This document shows, piece by piece, positions 1 through 9,795 of a DNA stretch of 64,000 nucleotides. Under the pieces are notes generated by a model. It was not told the origin of the DNA, ran no database searches, and saw only the letters and a program-made list of their open reading frames with translations. The DNA lies in assembly GCF_001661965.1 (NCBI RefSeq), contig NZ_LYWZ01000028.1, positions 62,001 to 126,000 of the forward strand, in the 5' to 3' direction. The translations under genes were made by a program, and so were the position numbers. Numbering within the stretch: position 1 is the stretch's first letter; each line of letters starts with the position of its first letter. The DNA comes from Croceicoccus mobilis. Lineage in GTDB: Bacteria > Pseudomonadota > Alphaproteobacteria > Sphingomonadales > Sphingomonadaceae.

Positions 1-269
1 CCGCCAGCTGGTTTTCCGCGCCGGAGGTGAAGGAAGCCACCGCCTTCCGCAATTCGACGCTGCAGGGTGCCTATCTGATGCTGGCGGCCCGCGCGTTGGG
101 CCTGGACTGCGGGCCGATGTCGGGCTTTGACAATGCGGGTGTGGATGCCGAGTTTTTTGCCGGCACCAGCATCAGGTCCAATTTCCTGTGCACATTGGGC
201 CATGGCATAGACGAGCCGTTCGACCGCCTGCCGCGCCTTCCGTTCGAGGATGCCTGCGAGATTCTTTGA
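1..269 (+). CDS. RutE-like malonic semialdehyde reductase / nitroreductase, C-terminal part
   Basis: Only the last ~89 residues are in the window; the frame is open to the left edge (first full codon at base 3) and stops with TGA at 267. The visible part carries the run [19 protein letters not shown], then [17 protein letters not shown] and a final [14 protein letters not shown], the signature C-terminus of the RutE/HadB branch of FMN nitroreductases. RutE reduces malonic semialdehyde to 3-hydroxypropionate in pyrimidine breakdown in the cytoplasm. Whether this copy is a true RutE or a general nitroreductase cannot be told without the N-terminus and neighbours. Confidence 0.75.
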   Translation, partial: ASWFSAPEVKEATAFRNSTLQGAYLMLAARALGLDCGPMSGFDNAGVDAEFFAGTSIRSNFLCTLGHGIDEPFDRLPRLPFEDACEIL

Positions 270-356
270 CGCCCTTCGTTCGATGATGCCCCGCGCGATT
301 GGCCGGGGCGTCGTTAACCGAAAGCTTACCAAGACCCGCGTATCCCGTTGAGCGTG

Positions 357-2750
357 ATGTTCTCTCTCGCTCGCAAAGAGGGCCGCAAGGGCCATTCGTC
401 GGCTGACCATGATTCGGCGCCTGTCCGCAACGCGCGTGGGCGCTCGGGCGGGGGGCTGATGTCCGTCTTCGGTTTCGGCGGCGCGCAGCCGCCAAAGCTG
501 GTCGGCCTGCAATATGCGGCGCTCGCGCGCTCGGCGACGTTGCGATTCGGCGTATTCGTGGGCGCGGCAATCCCGGCGATCACATTCTGGGAAGACAGCG
601 CAGGAATCTGGCTGGCGGGCGGCTGGTTCGGCCTCGTATTCATGCTGGCGGCGGCGCTCCTGCGGCTTGAGCGCGGTTTCATCGATGCCGAACGCCGCAC
701 GCTGAGCAAGGAAGAGCAGCGCACCCATATCGCGACCGTGGGCCTTGCCGGCATGCTGTGGGCCGGGCCGATGCTGGCGTTCCCCGATGCGATGGCCAGC
801 GGCAATGCCCCGCAATATGCGGTGATGGCGCTGCTGATCGGTGTATTCGTGCTGGCGCTGTCGGTGGTGCCGCGCGCGGCGCTGACTTTCGTTGGTATCT
901 TTGGCGTTGCCGGGACGACCGCCATGGCGCTGGCTGGCGATATCTCGGGCACGATCGCAGAGCTTGCTTATTCGCTGGTCGTGGCGGCGGGCGCGATGTC
1001 TTTGTCGCGCCTGTACCTGCGCCTCCGCCTGACCGAGGCGAACCTTGCCGAGAAACAGGAAACCGTTTCGCTGCTGCTGCACGAGTTCGAGGAAAACTCC
1101 GCCGACTGGCTGTGGCAGGTCGATGCCTCGCGCCGGGTGCGCGGCGTTTCGCCCCGTTTCGCCCATGCGCTGATGATGGAACCGCGCGAGGCCGATGGCC
1201 AGCCGCTGCTTCGCCTGATCGCGGGTGAGGGCTGGGAATCGGGCGCATTGCCATCGTCCCTGCGCGACCTTGCCGAACGGCTGAAGCGGCGTGAGAGCTT
1301 TTCGAACATGATGGTCCGCGTCTCCATGGGCGGGCGCACGCGCTGGTGGGAATTGTCGGGCACGCCCAAGCACGACGAGCATGGCCAGTTCTCGGGCTTT
1401 CGCGGCGTCGGCTCCGATGTGACCGAACAGCGCGAGTCGGCCGAAAAGATCGCGCAGCTCGCGCGTTATGATCAGCTGACGGGCCTGCCGAACCGGATGA
1501 TGCTGACCGAAGCGCTGGGGACTGCGCTGCAGCGCGCCGAACAGTGGCGCACGCGCTGCGCGTTCCTGATGATCGACCTCGACCGGTTCAAGGCGGTCAA
1601 CGATACGCTGGGCCACCAGATCGGCGACAAGCTGCTGGCGCAGGTATCGCGCCGCCTGCGGGTGCTGATGGGCCAGCACGACACCTGCGGCCGCCTGGGC
1701 GGTGACGAATTCGCGGTGGTGATGGCCGATGTGAACGACCGTGAGGCAGTGGACCGCATGGCGCATGCGATCATCGACGTTCTGTCCAAGCCCTATGATG
1801 TCGATCACCACACGCTCTATGTCGGCGCGTCGGTAGGGTCTGCGGTCGGCCCGCGCGATGCGCGCACGGTCGAAACGCTGATGCGCAATGCCGACCTCGC
1901 GCTCTATCGGTCAAAGGACGAAGGCGGCGGCAGCCATTTCGCTTACGAACCGCAGATGCACGCGCATGCCGAAGAGCGCCGCAAGCTGGAATTCGCGCTG
2001 CGCCACGCGCTGGAGCGGGACGAGCTGGAGCTGGCCTATCAGCCGGTCGTCGATGCCGAGACCGAGGAAGTGCTGAGCTTCGAGGCGCTGATGCGCTGGA
2101 ACAGCGCGGAGTTTGGCCGCGTCAGCCCGGCCAAATTCATCCCGATCGCCGAAGACACGCGCCTGATCGTCCCCATCGGCGAATGGGCCCTGCGCCGCGC
2201 CTGTGACGAGGCGGCGCGCTGGCCCAGCAATATCCGCGTCGCGGTGAACGTGTCGGCAGAGCAGATGCTGGACGCGAATTTCGCCAGCACGGTCGTTTCC
2301 GCTCTCGCCAGCAGCGGGCTTGCGCCTGAAAGGCTGGAGCTGGAGGTGACCGAATCGATCTTCCTGCGCGATGGCGGGGCGGCGCAGAATACGCTGAACC
2401 AGATCCAGACGCTGGGCTGCGGCATCGCGCTTGACGATTTCGGCACCGGCTATTCGTCGCTGGGGTACCTGCGCAACAACCGTTTCACCACGATCAAGAT
2501 CGACCGCAGCTTCGTCACGGGCGCTGCCAAGGACAGCCCGGAATCACTGGCGATCATCCGCGCCGTCGTCGCCATGTGCGATGCGCTGGGGATGGAGACG
2601 ACGGCAGAGGGCGTGGAGAGCGAGCGCGAGCTGGAGCGTATCCGCCAGCTTGGCTGCACCAAGATCCAGGGTTTCCTCTTCGGCCGCCCGATGGGCGCGC
2701 TGGAAGCGAGCGCCCTTTTGGAAAGCCGGACCGAGCGCCGGATCGCCTGA
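357..2750 (+). CDS. PAS-GGDEF-EAL dual-domain cyclic-di-GMP enzyme with N-terminal membrane domain
   Basis: Order of domains: a ~35-residue basic lead, several membrane helices (roughly residues 60-210), a PAS-like sensor (about 240-355), a diguanylate cyclase domain with intact GGDEF at 448-452, and a phosphodiesterase domain with EAL at 576-578, the metal-binding DDFGTG near 693 and AEGVE downstream. Both active-site signatures are intact, so it could make and degrade c-di-GMP at the inner membrane. The RxxD inhibitory site expected five residues before GGDEF is absent (GQHD instead), so product inhibition of the cyclase may be weak. Start is uncertain: TTG at 348, ATG at 357 (used) and ATG at 459 are all in frame, and the last has a G-rich upstream stretch. 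Confidence 0.9.
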   Translation: MFSLARKEGRKGHSSADHDSAPVRNARGRSGGGLMSVFGFGGAQPPKLVGLQYAALARSATLRFGVFVGAAIPAITFWEDSAGIWLAGGWFGLVFMLAAALLRLERGFIDAERRTLSKEEQRTHIATVGLAGMLWAGPMLAFPDAMASGNAPQYAVMALLIGVFVLALSVVPRAALTFVGIFGVAGTTAMALAGDISGTIAELAYSLVVAAGAMSLSRLYLRLRLTEANLAEKQETVSLLLHEFEENSADWLWQVDASRRVRGVSPRFAHALMMEPREADGQPLLRLIAGEGWESGALPSSLRDLAERLKRRESFSNMMVRVSMGGRTRWWELSGTPKHDEHGQFSGFRGVGSDVTEQRESAEKIAQLARYDQLTGLPNRMMLTEALGTALQRAEQWRTRCAFLMIDLDRFKAVNDTLGHQIGDKLLAQVSRRLRVLMGQHDTCGRLGGDEFAVVMADVNDREAVDRMAHAIIDVLSKPYDVDHHTLYVGASVGSAVGPRDARTVETLMRNADLALYRSKDEGGGSHFAYEPQMHAHAEERRKLEFALRHALERDELELAYQPVVDAETEEVLSFEALMRWNSAEFGRVSPAKFIPIAEDTRLIVPIGEWALRRACDEAARWPSNIRVAVNVSAEQMLDANFASTVVSALASSGLAPERLELEVTESIFLRDGGAAQNTLNQIQTLGCGIALDDFGTGYSSLGYLRNNRFTTIKIDRSFVTGAAKDSPESLAIIRAVVAMCDALGMETTAEGVESERELERIRQLGCTKIQGFLFGRPMGALEASALLESRTERRIA

Positions 2751-2756
2751 TTGCGA

Positions 2757-3206
2757 TCAGGCGTCCGGCAGGACGTCGGCCCCAAAGCTGTGCGGGAGGA
2801 GCGCGGAGATCGTCGTCTCCAGCACTTCATCGCCCGTCGCACTGGCTGCGATCACCACGATATCGCGTCCCGATAGCGAAGCCGCCTCGGCAATTGCCTG
2901 ACGGCAGCCGCCGCAAGGAGTGATCACGGCATCACCCGAGATCGCGCCATCGGCCAGCGGGCCGCCCGCGACCACGACATGGGTGATTTGTGCCAGCCCG
3001 AACTGGTGCTGCGCCGTGGTCAGGGCCGATTGTTCGGCGCACAGGCCAAGGCGGTAGCAGGCGTTTTCCATGTTCGCGCCAGTCGCGATGGAGCCATCCT
3101 GCGCCAACACCGCCGCCCCCACGCCAAAGCGGGAGTAGGGGGCGTGAGCGCGCAAGGCAGCCTTGCGCGCGAGGTCGATCAGGCGGTCGCGCTTTGCCGT
3201 GTCCAT
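2757..3206 (-). CDS. cdd: Cytidine deaminase
   Basis: The 149-aa protein has the homotetrameric-type cytidine deaminase zinc site: CAE at residues 56-58 (Cys ligand plus catalytic Glu) and PCGGC at 97-101 (two Cys ligands), plus APYSRFGVGAA near the N-terminus. It hydrolyses cytidine and deoxycytidine to uridine and deoxyuridine in pyrimidine salvage. The gene starts 6 bp after the end of the upstream mscS-like gene on the same strand, and its likely ribosome site (GGAG) lies in that gene's last codons, so the two are probably co-transcribed. A nucleoside transporter of related function lies ~3 kb away at 6334. Confidence 0.93.
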   Translation of the reverse strand: MDTAKRDRLIDLARKAALRAHAPYSRFGVGAAVLAQDGSIATGANMENACYRLGLCAEQSALTTAQHQFGLAQITHVVVAGGPLADGAISGDAVITPCGGCRQAIAEAASLSGRDIVVIAASATGDEVLETTISALLPHSFGADVLPDA

Positions 3207-3212
3207 TCGGGC

Positions 3213-4085
3213 TTACTCCGCCGCTTCCTTGGCAGGCTGGGCCAGCGGAACCGGCTCCTTGAAGGTATGGGTGATATAGGGGAAAGGGATCTCGATCCCT
3301 GCGTTGTCCAGCGCCTTCTTGATGTTGCGCACGACCTCGCTCTTCGTCTCGCGGCGGTCGCGGGGGCGTGCGTCCGACCACCACTGGACAAGGAAATCGA
3401 CCGAGCTGGCGCCATAGTTCCATGCGAACACGCTCATCGGCCGCTCTGTGTCGATCGCCTCGATCCCGTCCAGCGCGCCGCGGATGACTTCCAGCGCATG
3501 GTCGAGATCGGTGTCGTAGCTCACGCCGACCATCAGCTCGTCACGGCGCACATGCGCGTCGGTAAGGATCTTGACCGGATTCTTGAAGAGCATGGAATTG
3601 GGCATGATCGTCAGCTCGTTCGTAAGCTGGCGCAGGTGCGTTTCGCGCAGGGAGATATGCTCGACCTTGCCCATCACGCCCTCGACCTCGATCAAATCGC
3701 CGATCTCCATGCTTTCGCGCAGCATGATGAGCACGCCTGCGAGGAAGTTTTCGAAAATGTCCTGAAACGCAAAGCCGATGGCGACGGTACCCAGGCCCAG
3801 GCCCGCGACGAGGCCGCTGGGGTCGAGGCCGGGCAGGACGACGGTGGCGGCGATCATCAGGCCGATGACCCATACGCCGACGCGCGTCACGGTCTGGATC
3901 AGCGCCTGCAGGCTTTCACGCAGATTGGCGCGGGCAGAGATGCGCCCCGTGATCCTGACAGCGATCTTGCCCACCACCCAGGTCGCGAAAAGAATGACCA
4001 CTCCGATAGCGAGGCTGGGGAGTGAGGCGATCAGGCCTTCGCCCATCGAAATGAGCTCTTTTTCGAGCGTATCCATGTAATTCAT
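3213..4085 (-). CDS. mscS: MscS-family small-conductance mechanosensitive channel
   Basis: The 290-aa protein has three membrane helices; the third contains the pore-lining Gly/Ala pattern ASGLVAGLGLGTVAIGFAFQ followed by DIFENFLAGVLI, the hallmark of MscS. A beta domain with EVEGVMGKVEHI and a C-terminal alpha/beta cage follow. MscS channels open under membrane tension to release solutes during hypo-osmotic shock. The start at 4085 is backed by AGGAAA a few bases upstream; an in-frame ATG at 4076 is an alternative. It is the first gene of a two-gene unit with cdd. Confidence 0.93.
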   Translation of the reverse strand: MNYMDTLEKELISMGEGLIASLPSLAIGVVILFATWVVGKIAVRITGRISARANLRESLQALIQTVTRVGVWVIGLMIAATVVLPGLDPSGLVAGLGLGTVAIGFAFQDIFENFLAGVLIMLRESMEIGDLIEVEGVMGKVEHISLRETHLRQLTNELTIMPNSMLFKNPVKILTDAHVRRDELMVGVSYDTDLDHALEVIRGALDGIEAIDTERPMSVFAWNYGASSVDFLVQWWSDARPRDRRETKSEVVRNIKKALDNAGIEIPFPYITHTFKEPVPLAQPAKEAAE

Positions 4086-4662
4086 GTAATTTCCTGCATT
4101 CTACCGCGAGCGGTCGCGGCGCATGCGCCGTCCCGTCATTCATCTGGGTGCCGCATAACGTGACCTGTGCGTAGCTTGCAACTCTCCCAACGACCCAGCG
4201 GTTTCCACGGCGTCTCGAATTTACGGTATTCTTACGGTTTGAGGGGCGCACCCAATGGGTCAGGCGCGCCCCTCGATCAGTCGAAAAGGCCGCATGGCGA
4301 GCGGCTACGAACGCCGGTGCGGGACCGGCATCTGCCATTGGGCAATCGACTGAATCCGCGGCTTTGCACATTTTGAGGCGCTGGCTGGTCGATGGCTGCT
4401 TCCATCATTCACAATTCTCCATCAGCCTGCCACGCATGCGGCACTCCGCCAGCCTTGATCGCAAAGCCGGAAAGAGCCGGCAGCCCTGATTTTAGCCATC
4501 GAAAAATCAGCGATCCGCAAAGATTTGTCCTTAAAGCGCCTTGACCGTGTCGATCGGAAATTTGACGCAAAATGCGTAGTTTGCTTTTTCCGCGCCAAAG
4601 GTCACATAGGGGGCATCGACCGGGTCCCTCACCGGCCAATCTACAACGGAGCATTCCTTCCC
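4086..4662. other. Intergenic region between divergent mscS and S1/P1 nuclease genes
   Basis: About 580 bases without a convincing gene. It must hold the promoters of both flanking genes. One clear structure is a perfect 9-bp inverted repeat, GAGGGGCGC at 4241-4249 and GCGCCCCTC at 4266-4274, with a 16-base loop; no T-run follows it, so it is not an obvious terminator. Nothing else was recognised. Confidence 0.5.
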
Positions 4663-5469
4663 ATGCGTTCACGTCGCTTCACTGGCCGCCTGCTATGCGC
4701 TGTCGCCGCCGCCTCGCTTGCCCTTACCGCCAGCCAGCCCGCGATGGCATGGGGCAAGAACGGGCACCGCATCGTGGGTGAAATCGCCAGCCAGTACCTT
4801 TCGCCGCAGGCAAAGGCCGCCGTGGTGGAAATCCTTGGCAGCGAAAGCATGGCCGAGGCTGCGAATTATCCCGACTTCATGCGGGCCAGCGGCGATCCAT
4901 TCTGGGAAGAGCAGGTCTATCCATGGCACTGGGTCACCGTGCCCAAGGGCGAAACCTATGACGAGGTCGGCCCGCCCGAAGAAGGCGACGCGGTCACCGG
5001 CATCGCCTATTTCTCCGACATATTGCGCGATCCCGACGCCAGCCTGTCGGACAAGCAGGGGGCGCTGCGCTATATCATCCATGCCGTCGGCGATCTGGCG
5101 CAGCCGCTGCACAACGGCAATGGCACCGACCGCGGCGGCAATCAGCGGCAGGTGAACTGGTTCGGCAAGCCGACCAACCTGCATTCGGTGTGGGACAGCC
5201 TGATGATCGAGGACCAGCAGCTGTCATACAGCGAATATGCCAAGCTGCTGGAAGAACGCCTGACGCCGGAAGAAATGCGCGAATGGGCCAATCCCCACCC
5301 AAAGGCCTGGGTGGCCGAGGGCACGGCGCTGCGCGACACGATTTATCCCGAAGGCGATGACCTGAGCTACACCTACATCTTTGCGCACAAGGCGCAGATG
5401 GAAGGGCAGCTACAGCGTGGCGGCCTTCGCCTCGCGGCCTATCTCAACGCGCTTTACGCGCCGGAATAA
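4663..5469 (+). CDS. Secreted S1/P1-type zinc nuclease
   Basis: The predicted protein starts with a basic n-region and a hydrophobic signal peptide ending in QPAMA; the mature chain would begin with WGKNGHR, the tryptophan N-terminus that coordinates zinc in S1/P1 nucleases (Trp30, His35 in the precursor). Later zinc ligands sit in HAVGDLAQPLHNG and in the NLHSVWDS segment. The family uses three zinc ions to cut single-stranded DNA and RNA, probably in the periplasm or outside the cell. The ATG at 4663 is chosen over earlier in-frame starts because it gives a clean signal peptide and has GGAG upstream. Confidence 0.9.
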   Translation: MRSRRFTGRLLCAVAAASLALTASQPAMAWGKNGHRIVGEIASQYLSPQAKAAVVEILGSESMAEAANYPDFMRASGDPFWEEQVYPWHWVTVPKGETYDEVGPPEEGDAVTGIAYFSDILRDPDASLSDKQGALRYIIHAVGDLAQPLHNGNGTDRGGNQRQVNWFGKPTNLHSVWDSLMIEDQQLSYSEYAKLLEERLTPEEMREWANPHPKAWVAEGTALRDTIYPEGDDLSYTYIFAHKAQMEGQLQRGGLRLAAYLNALYAPE

Positions 5470-5488
5470 GCGGATGGCGGCGCGCCGG

Positions 5489-6163
5489 TCAGGCCGATTT
5501 GAGCTCTGACCGCGCGCTCATCCATTTCGCGAAGCGCACCAGCCCTGCAATCAGCAGCGGCACCAGCACGATCGAAAGCACGACCTTCGCCAGCGCCTGC
5601 CCCGCGATCAGCGTGCCCAGCGGGCGTTCGCCGTAAAAGGCGACGGTGATGAAGATCAGCGTGTCGATCACCTGGCTGATGATCGAGGCGATCGCCCCGC
5701 GCACGACGGTGGGGATGAATGTCACCGTGGCAAGGCGCGAAAAGATCAGCACATTGAGCGTCATCGAGATGCCATAGGCAAGGATGCCCGCGAGCCACAG
5801 CCGCCATGTCTGGCCCAGCACGATGGGAAATGCTTCCTTTGCCGGTTCCCACATGCCTTCATCGGTCGGCAGCGCCAGCACGCCCGCGGTCAGCACCATC
5901 GCGCCGATCAGCGGGACAAAGCCGAAGCGGACCATCGTGTCGGCCATGCCCTTGCCGTAAAGCTGCGCCACCGTGCTCGACAGCGAGACCAGCAGCAGGA
6001 AGGGAAATATCCCCGCTTCCACCGCCAGCGGCCCCAGCGCCACCTGTTTCGCCCCCAGCACGCCCGCGATGCAGACCATGCCGCCATAGAACAGCGCATA
6101 GAGGAACAATGGCTTCGGGATGGAGGGCGAGAGGTCGATCTCGCGCGTGTGATCGTCTTGCAT
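5489..6163 (-). CDS. Queuosine-precursor transporter (VUT/YhhQ family)
   Basis: The 224-aa integral membrane protein has about six hydrophobic segments and the family pattern GAKQVALGPLAVEAGIFPF, with SRLATVTFIPTVVRGAIAS and SQVIDTLIFITVAFYG later. YhhQ-family proteins import preQ0/preQ1 for queuosine tRNA modification. It converges with the S1/P1 nuclease gene, leaving 19 bp between the stops. No preQ1 riboswitch was convincingly seen in the short leader. Confidence 0.88.
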   Translation of the reverse strand: MQDDHTREIDLSPSIPKPLFLYALFYGGMVCIAGVLGAKQVALGPLAVEAGIFPFLLLVSLSSTVAQLYGKGMADTMVRFGFVPLIGAMVLTAGVLALPTDEGMWEPAKEAFPIVLGQTWRLWLAGILAYGISMTLNVLIFSRLATVTFIPTVVRGAIASIISQVIDTLIFITVAFYGERPLGTLIAGQALAKVVLSIVLVPLLIAGLVRFAKWMSARSELKSA

Positions 6164-6333
6164 GGACGGTTCCTAACCCACAAGCGAAGCAATTGGAAAG
6201 CGCCCATGCGGTGTGATTTCCACACTCACATCGATGTCAGCAGTGGAAGGCAAGGCCCGGAAAGCTTGAGCATTGCCGTTCCATGTAGCACAACATCGCC
6301 TTCCTTCCCGCAAGCAGCCGGTAATTCTCCTTC

Positions 6334-7692
6334 ATGCAGACCCCATTCGTGAGCCTTCTGGGCATTGCCCTCATCCTGCTCATCGCCCTTGCGCTATCCA
6401 GCAACCGACGCGGCATCCGCCTGCGCATCGTGGGCGCGGCCTTTGCGCTGCAGACGGTGATGGCGATCCTTGTCCTGCGCACGCCATGGGGCGCGGCGGT
6501 CATCGCGGGGATGGCGCGCGGCGTGTCGAACCTGCTGGGCTATGCGGCGGAGGGGACCAATTTCATTTTCGGCCCGCTCGCAAGTCCCGAAATCGGCGGC
6601 AACAGCTTCGCCATCGCGGCGCTGACGGTGATTATCTTCTTCGCCAGCCTTGTTTCCGTGCTTTACTATATCGGCGTGATGCAGCTGATCATCCGCTGGG
6701 TCGGCGGCGCGATCGGCTGGGTCACGGGGATCAGCCGGGTGGAATCGCTGGCGGCGGCGGCGAATATCTTCGTCGGCCAGTCGGAAAGCCCGCTGGTGGT
6801 GCGCCCCTATCTCGCCGCGCTGGCACCCAGCCGGCTGTTCACGCTGATGGCGGTGGGCATGGCGGGCGTGGCAGGCACCATCCTTGCCGCCTATGCATCG
6901 CTTCTGGGCGAACAATATCTGCCCTATCTGCTGGCGGCTGCTTTCATGAGCGCGCCGGGCGGCATCCTGATGGCCAAGATCATCATGCCCGACACGGCCG
7001 AACCGTCGCCCGCGGCAGAGGGTGAAGGCATCGTCACCGGCGCGGATGAGGGCGAACTCGAACTGCCCGATGGCCGCACTGGCGAAGCCCCTGCCGCGAT
7101 GGTGCCCGAAGGCGCGGAATCGGGTGAAACCGACGAGGGCATTCCCGACGCGCATGACGATGAGGAAAAGCCCGCGAATGTCATCATGGCCGCGGCGCAG
7201 GGCGCGCAGACCGGCGTGAAGCTTGCCGTTGCGGTGGGCGCGATGGTCCTGTCCTTCGTGGCGCTAGTGGCTTTGGCGAACGGATTGCTGTCGGGCGCGG
7301 GCGAATTGGTCGGGATCGAGGGGCTGACATTCCAGTCCATCCTCGGCTGGATCTTCTCGCCCGTCATGTTCCTCCTGGGCATTCCGTGGAACGAGGCGCA
7401 GGTCGCGGGCGGCCTTTTCGGCACCAAGATCGTGTTGAATGAATTCGTCGCCTTCATCGAACTGGGCGGATACGGCCCCGACATTCTCTCGGCCCGCAGT
7501 CGGGCGATCGTCACCTTCTCGCTGTGCGGCTTTGCCAATGTCGCATCCATCGCGATCCAGATCGCGGTCATCGGCGGGCTTGCCCCCAACCAGCGCCCCG
7601 TCGTCGCCCGGCTTGGCCCCAAGGCGCTGGCTGCGGGCAGCCTGTCGAATCTGATGAGCGCGGCTCTGGCGGGCCTGTTGCTGCCGATGTAA
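6334..7692 (+). CDS. NupC-family concentrative nucleoside transporter
   Basis: A 452-aa polytopic protein with the nucleoside-binding signatures of the CNT family: VGQSESPLVVRPYL and later AAFMSAPGGILMAKIIMPDT, then NEFVAFIELG near the C-terminus. These proteins import nucleosides with sodium or protons. A hydrophilic, acidic insert of roughly 55 residues (about 230-285) lies between the two conserved halves and looks like a lineage-specific cytoplasmic loop. An oxygenase gene follows 11 bp downstream on the same strand and is probably in the same transcript. Confidence 0.9.
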   Translation: MQTPFVSLLGIALILLIALALSSNRRGIRLRIVGAAFALQTVMAILVLRTPWGAAVIAGMARGVSNLLGYAAEGTNFIFGPLASPEIGGNSFAIAALTVIIFFASLVSVLYYIGVMQLIIRWVGGAIGWVTGISRVESLAAAANIFVGQSESPLVVRPYLAALAPSRLFTLMAVGMAGVAGTILAAYASLLGEQYLPYLLAAAFMSAPGGILMAKIIMPDTAEPSPAAEGEGIVTGADEGELELPDGRTGEAPAAMVPEGAESGETDEGIPDAHDDEEKPANVIMAAAQGAQTGVKLAVAVGAMVLSFVALVALANGLLSGAGELVGIEGLTFQSILGWIFSPVMFLLGIPWNEAQVAGGLFGTKIVLNEFVAFIELGGYGPDILSARSRAIVTFSLCGFANVASIAIQIAVIGGLAPNQRPVVARLGPKALAAGSLSNLMSAALAGLLLPM

Positions 7693-7703
7693 GGGCACCG
7701 GTT

Positions 7704-8651
7704 ATGACTGAAACCAATATTTCCGAATCGAAGAACATCGCTTTCGTCTCGCTCGACAAGCCGGTCGAAGAGCTGGCGGACGAGCTGGGCCGCAGCTTTG
7801 GCGAATATGGCTTTGCGGTGATCGAAAACCACGGCATCGACCAGGCGTTGATCGACAAGGCGGAGGCGATGAGCCGCGCCTTTTTCGACCTGCCCGAAGA
7901 CGTAAAGCGTGGCTATTTCATCGATGGCGGCGGCGGTGCGCGCGGCTATACCCCCTATCGCACCGAACGTGCGGTGGGGCAGACGGTCACCGACCTCAAG
8001 GAATTCTGGCACGTCGGCCGCACGCTTCCCGCGGGTGATCCGCTGGAAGAATTCATGCCCGCCAATGTCTGGCCGGAAGAGCTTCCCGAATTCCGCGAAA
8101 TCTTCGAAACGCTTTATGCAGAGTTCGAGAAGGCGGGGGCCAAGATCCTATCGGCCATCGCGCTGCATCTGGGGCTTGAGAAGAACTGGTTCGACGCCAC
8201 GGTCGAGGACGGAAATTCGGTGATGCGCCTCCTCCATTACCCGCCGATCGAGAATGCCGAGGGCGCGGTGCGCGCGGCTCCGCATGGCGACATCAATACC
8301 ATCACCCTGCTGCTTGGCGCGGAAGAGGCTGGCCTCGAACTGCTGTCAAAGCAGGACGAGTGGGTGCCCGTGTCGCCTCCGCCGGGAGCCCTGGCCGTCA
8401 ACATCGGCGACATGCTGGCGCGGCTGACAAACGACAAGCTGCGTTCGACGATCCACCGCGTGCGCAACCCGGAAGGGGAAGCATCGAAGCGCAGCCGCTT
8501 CTCCATGCCCTTCTTCCTGCATTTCCGCCCCGATTTCGTGATCGAAACGCTGCCGGGTTGCGTGGATGAAGAGCATCCGAACAAGTACGAACCGCTCTCC
8601 AGCCACGAATTCCTGCAGCAGCGCCTGCGTGAGATCAATCTGACGAAGTAA
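7704..8651 (+). CDS. Isopenicillin-N-synthase-like 2-oxoglutarate/Fe(II) oxygenase
   Basis: The 315-aa protein has an N-terminal dioxygenase domain (AVIENHGID) and the C-terminal jelly-roll with iron ligands HGD in APHGDINTITLLLG, a distal His in STIHRVRNP, and the co-substrate arginine in RSRFSMPFF. The family couples oxygen activation to oxidation of small molecules; the substrate here is unknown. The ATG at 7704 is preceded by AAGGGC and lies 11 bp after the nucleoside transporter, which hints at a joint role but does not prove one. Confidence 0.85.
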   Translation: MTETNISESKNIAFVSLDKPVEELADELGRSFGEYGFAVIENHGIDQALIDKAEAMSRAFFDLPEDVKRGYFIDGGGGARGYTPYRTERAVGQTVTDLKEFWHVGRTLPAGDPLEEFMPANVWPEELPEFREIFETLYAEFEKAGAKILSAIALHLGLEKNWFDATVEDGNSVMRLLHYPPIENAEGAVRAAPHGDINTITLLLGAEEAGLELLSKQDEWVPVSPPPGALAVNIGDMLARLTNDKLRSTIHRVRNPEGEASKRSRFSMPFFLHFRPDFVIETLPGCVDEEHPNKYEPLSSHEFLQQRLREINLTK

Positions 8652-8667
8652 TCGGCGGCAGGGCCCG

Positions 8668-9795
8668 CTATCCGAACAGGAAGCGGGCCTTGTCCATGCA
8701 TTCGCGCCATTCGCCCGGGCCATCGGAATCGGCGACCACGCCCGAACCGATCCCGAAGGTCGCGCTGCCATCCGCCTTCAGCCATAGCGTCCTGATCGCG
8801 ACATTGAACTGCGCGCGATCGCCCGACACCATGCCGATCGCGCCGCAATACGGGCCGCGGCGCCAGCCTTCGACCTCTGCCAGTATCTCCATCGCGCGCA
8901 ATTTCGGCGCGCCGGTGATCGAACCGCATGGGAACAGCGCGCCAATCGCGACGGCCGGATCGAAAGGAGCAGCCAGTTCGCCCGTCACCGTGCTCGTCAT
9001 CTGGAATACGGTGGGATAGCGCTCGATCCGAAAAGGCTCGCTCACCCGAACGCTGCCCGGCTCTGCAATACGGGACAGGTCGTTGCGCATCAGGTCGGTG
9101 ATCATCAGGTTCTCGGCCCGGTCCTTGGCGCTCCGCTCGAGGTCTTCCAATTGCGCGGCATCCTGCGCCTCGCTCACGCCGCGCGGGCGGGTGCCCTTCA
9201 TCGGGCGGGTCTCGATGTGGCGGCCATCGGCGCGGAAGAACAGTTCGGGCGAAAAGGACAGCAGCCAGTCCGCACCATCGAAAATGACCGCGCCAAACCG
9301 CGCCGCCGCCCGCGGGCGCAGGGCGCGATAGATCGAGAGTGGATCGCCCTGCCAGCTACCGGTCAGCGGAAAGGTCAGATTGGCCTGATAGATGTCGCCG
9401 GCGCGGATCGCTTCGGTCACCACGGCAAATTGCGCGAGATATTCCGCCTGGCTGATCGCGGGGCGCATTTCGCCCAATTGGCCGTCACCGCTCGCCGCCT
9501 CGGCCAGCCAGCCATCGACAGCGTCGCTTGCCATGATTGTTTCATCGGCAAAGCGGGCCATCCACATCAGCCGTTCGCCATGATCCCGGCGCAGCGGGGC
9601 AAGGCGGTCTTCCAGCCAATGCCCGGCGTCATATCCGATCCATCCCGCCAGCGTGCCCGCTCTCGACAGGCCAGACATGGCGGCGAGAGCCTTGGCCAGG
9701 TCGGGGCCTGCCGGACACAGGATCTCGTCGGCTTCGCGCAGCAGACGTGCGTGGCCGTGTTCAAGGTCTTCGATCAGGGCGAAGGGGGCGTGCAT
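8668..9795 (-). CDS. pabB: Aminodeoxychorismate synthase component I
   Basis: This chorismate-binding enzyme converts chorismate to 4-amino-4-deoxychorismate, the first step of p-aminobenzoate and folate synthesis. Visible signatures are MKGTRPRG (containing the catalytic Lys of the PIKGT motif), LMITDLMRNDLSRIAEPGSV and FPCGSITGAPKLRAMEIL. The start at 9795 (MHAPFALIED) matches the family N-terminus better than the earlier in-frame ATG at 9840. At 375 aa it is a stand-alone component I; no fused lyase domain is present. It converges with the oxygenase gene with 16 bp between. Confidence 0.88.
   Translation of the reverse strand: MHAPFALIEDLEHGHARLLREADEILCPAGPDLAKALAAMSGLSRAGTLAGWIGYDAGHWLEDRLAPLRRDHGERLMWMARFADETIMASDAVDGWLAEAASGDGQLGEMRPAISQAEYLAQFAVVTEAIRAGDIYQANLTFPLTGSWQGDPLSIYRALRPRAAARFGAVIFDGADWLLSFSPELFFRADGRHIETRPMKGTRPRGVSEAQDAAQLEDLERSAKDRAENLMITDLMRNDLSRIAEPGSVRVSEPFRIERYPTVFQMTSTVTGELAAPFDPAVAIGALFPCGSITGAPKLRAMEILAEVEGWRRGPYCGAIGMVSGDRAQFNVAIRTLWLKADGSATFGIGSGVVADSDGPGEWRECMDKARFLFG

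Noticed and set aside
6164-6333. preQ1 riboswitch before the queuosine-precursor transporter
   Set aside because: The short leader lacks the conserved preQ1-I or preQ1-II core; the few G/C dyads are not convincing.
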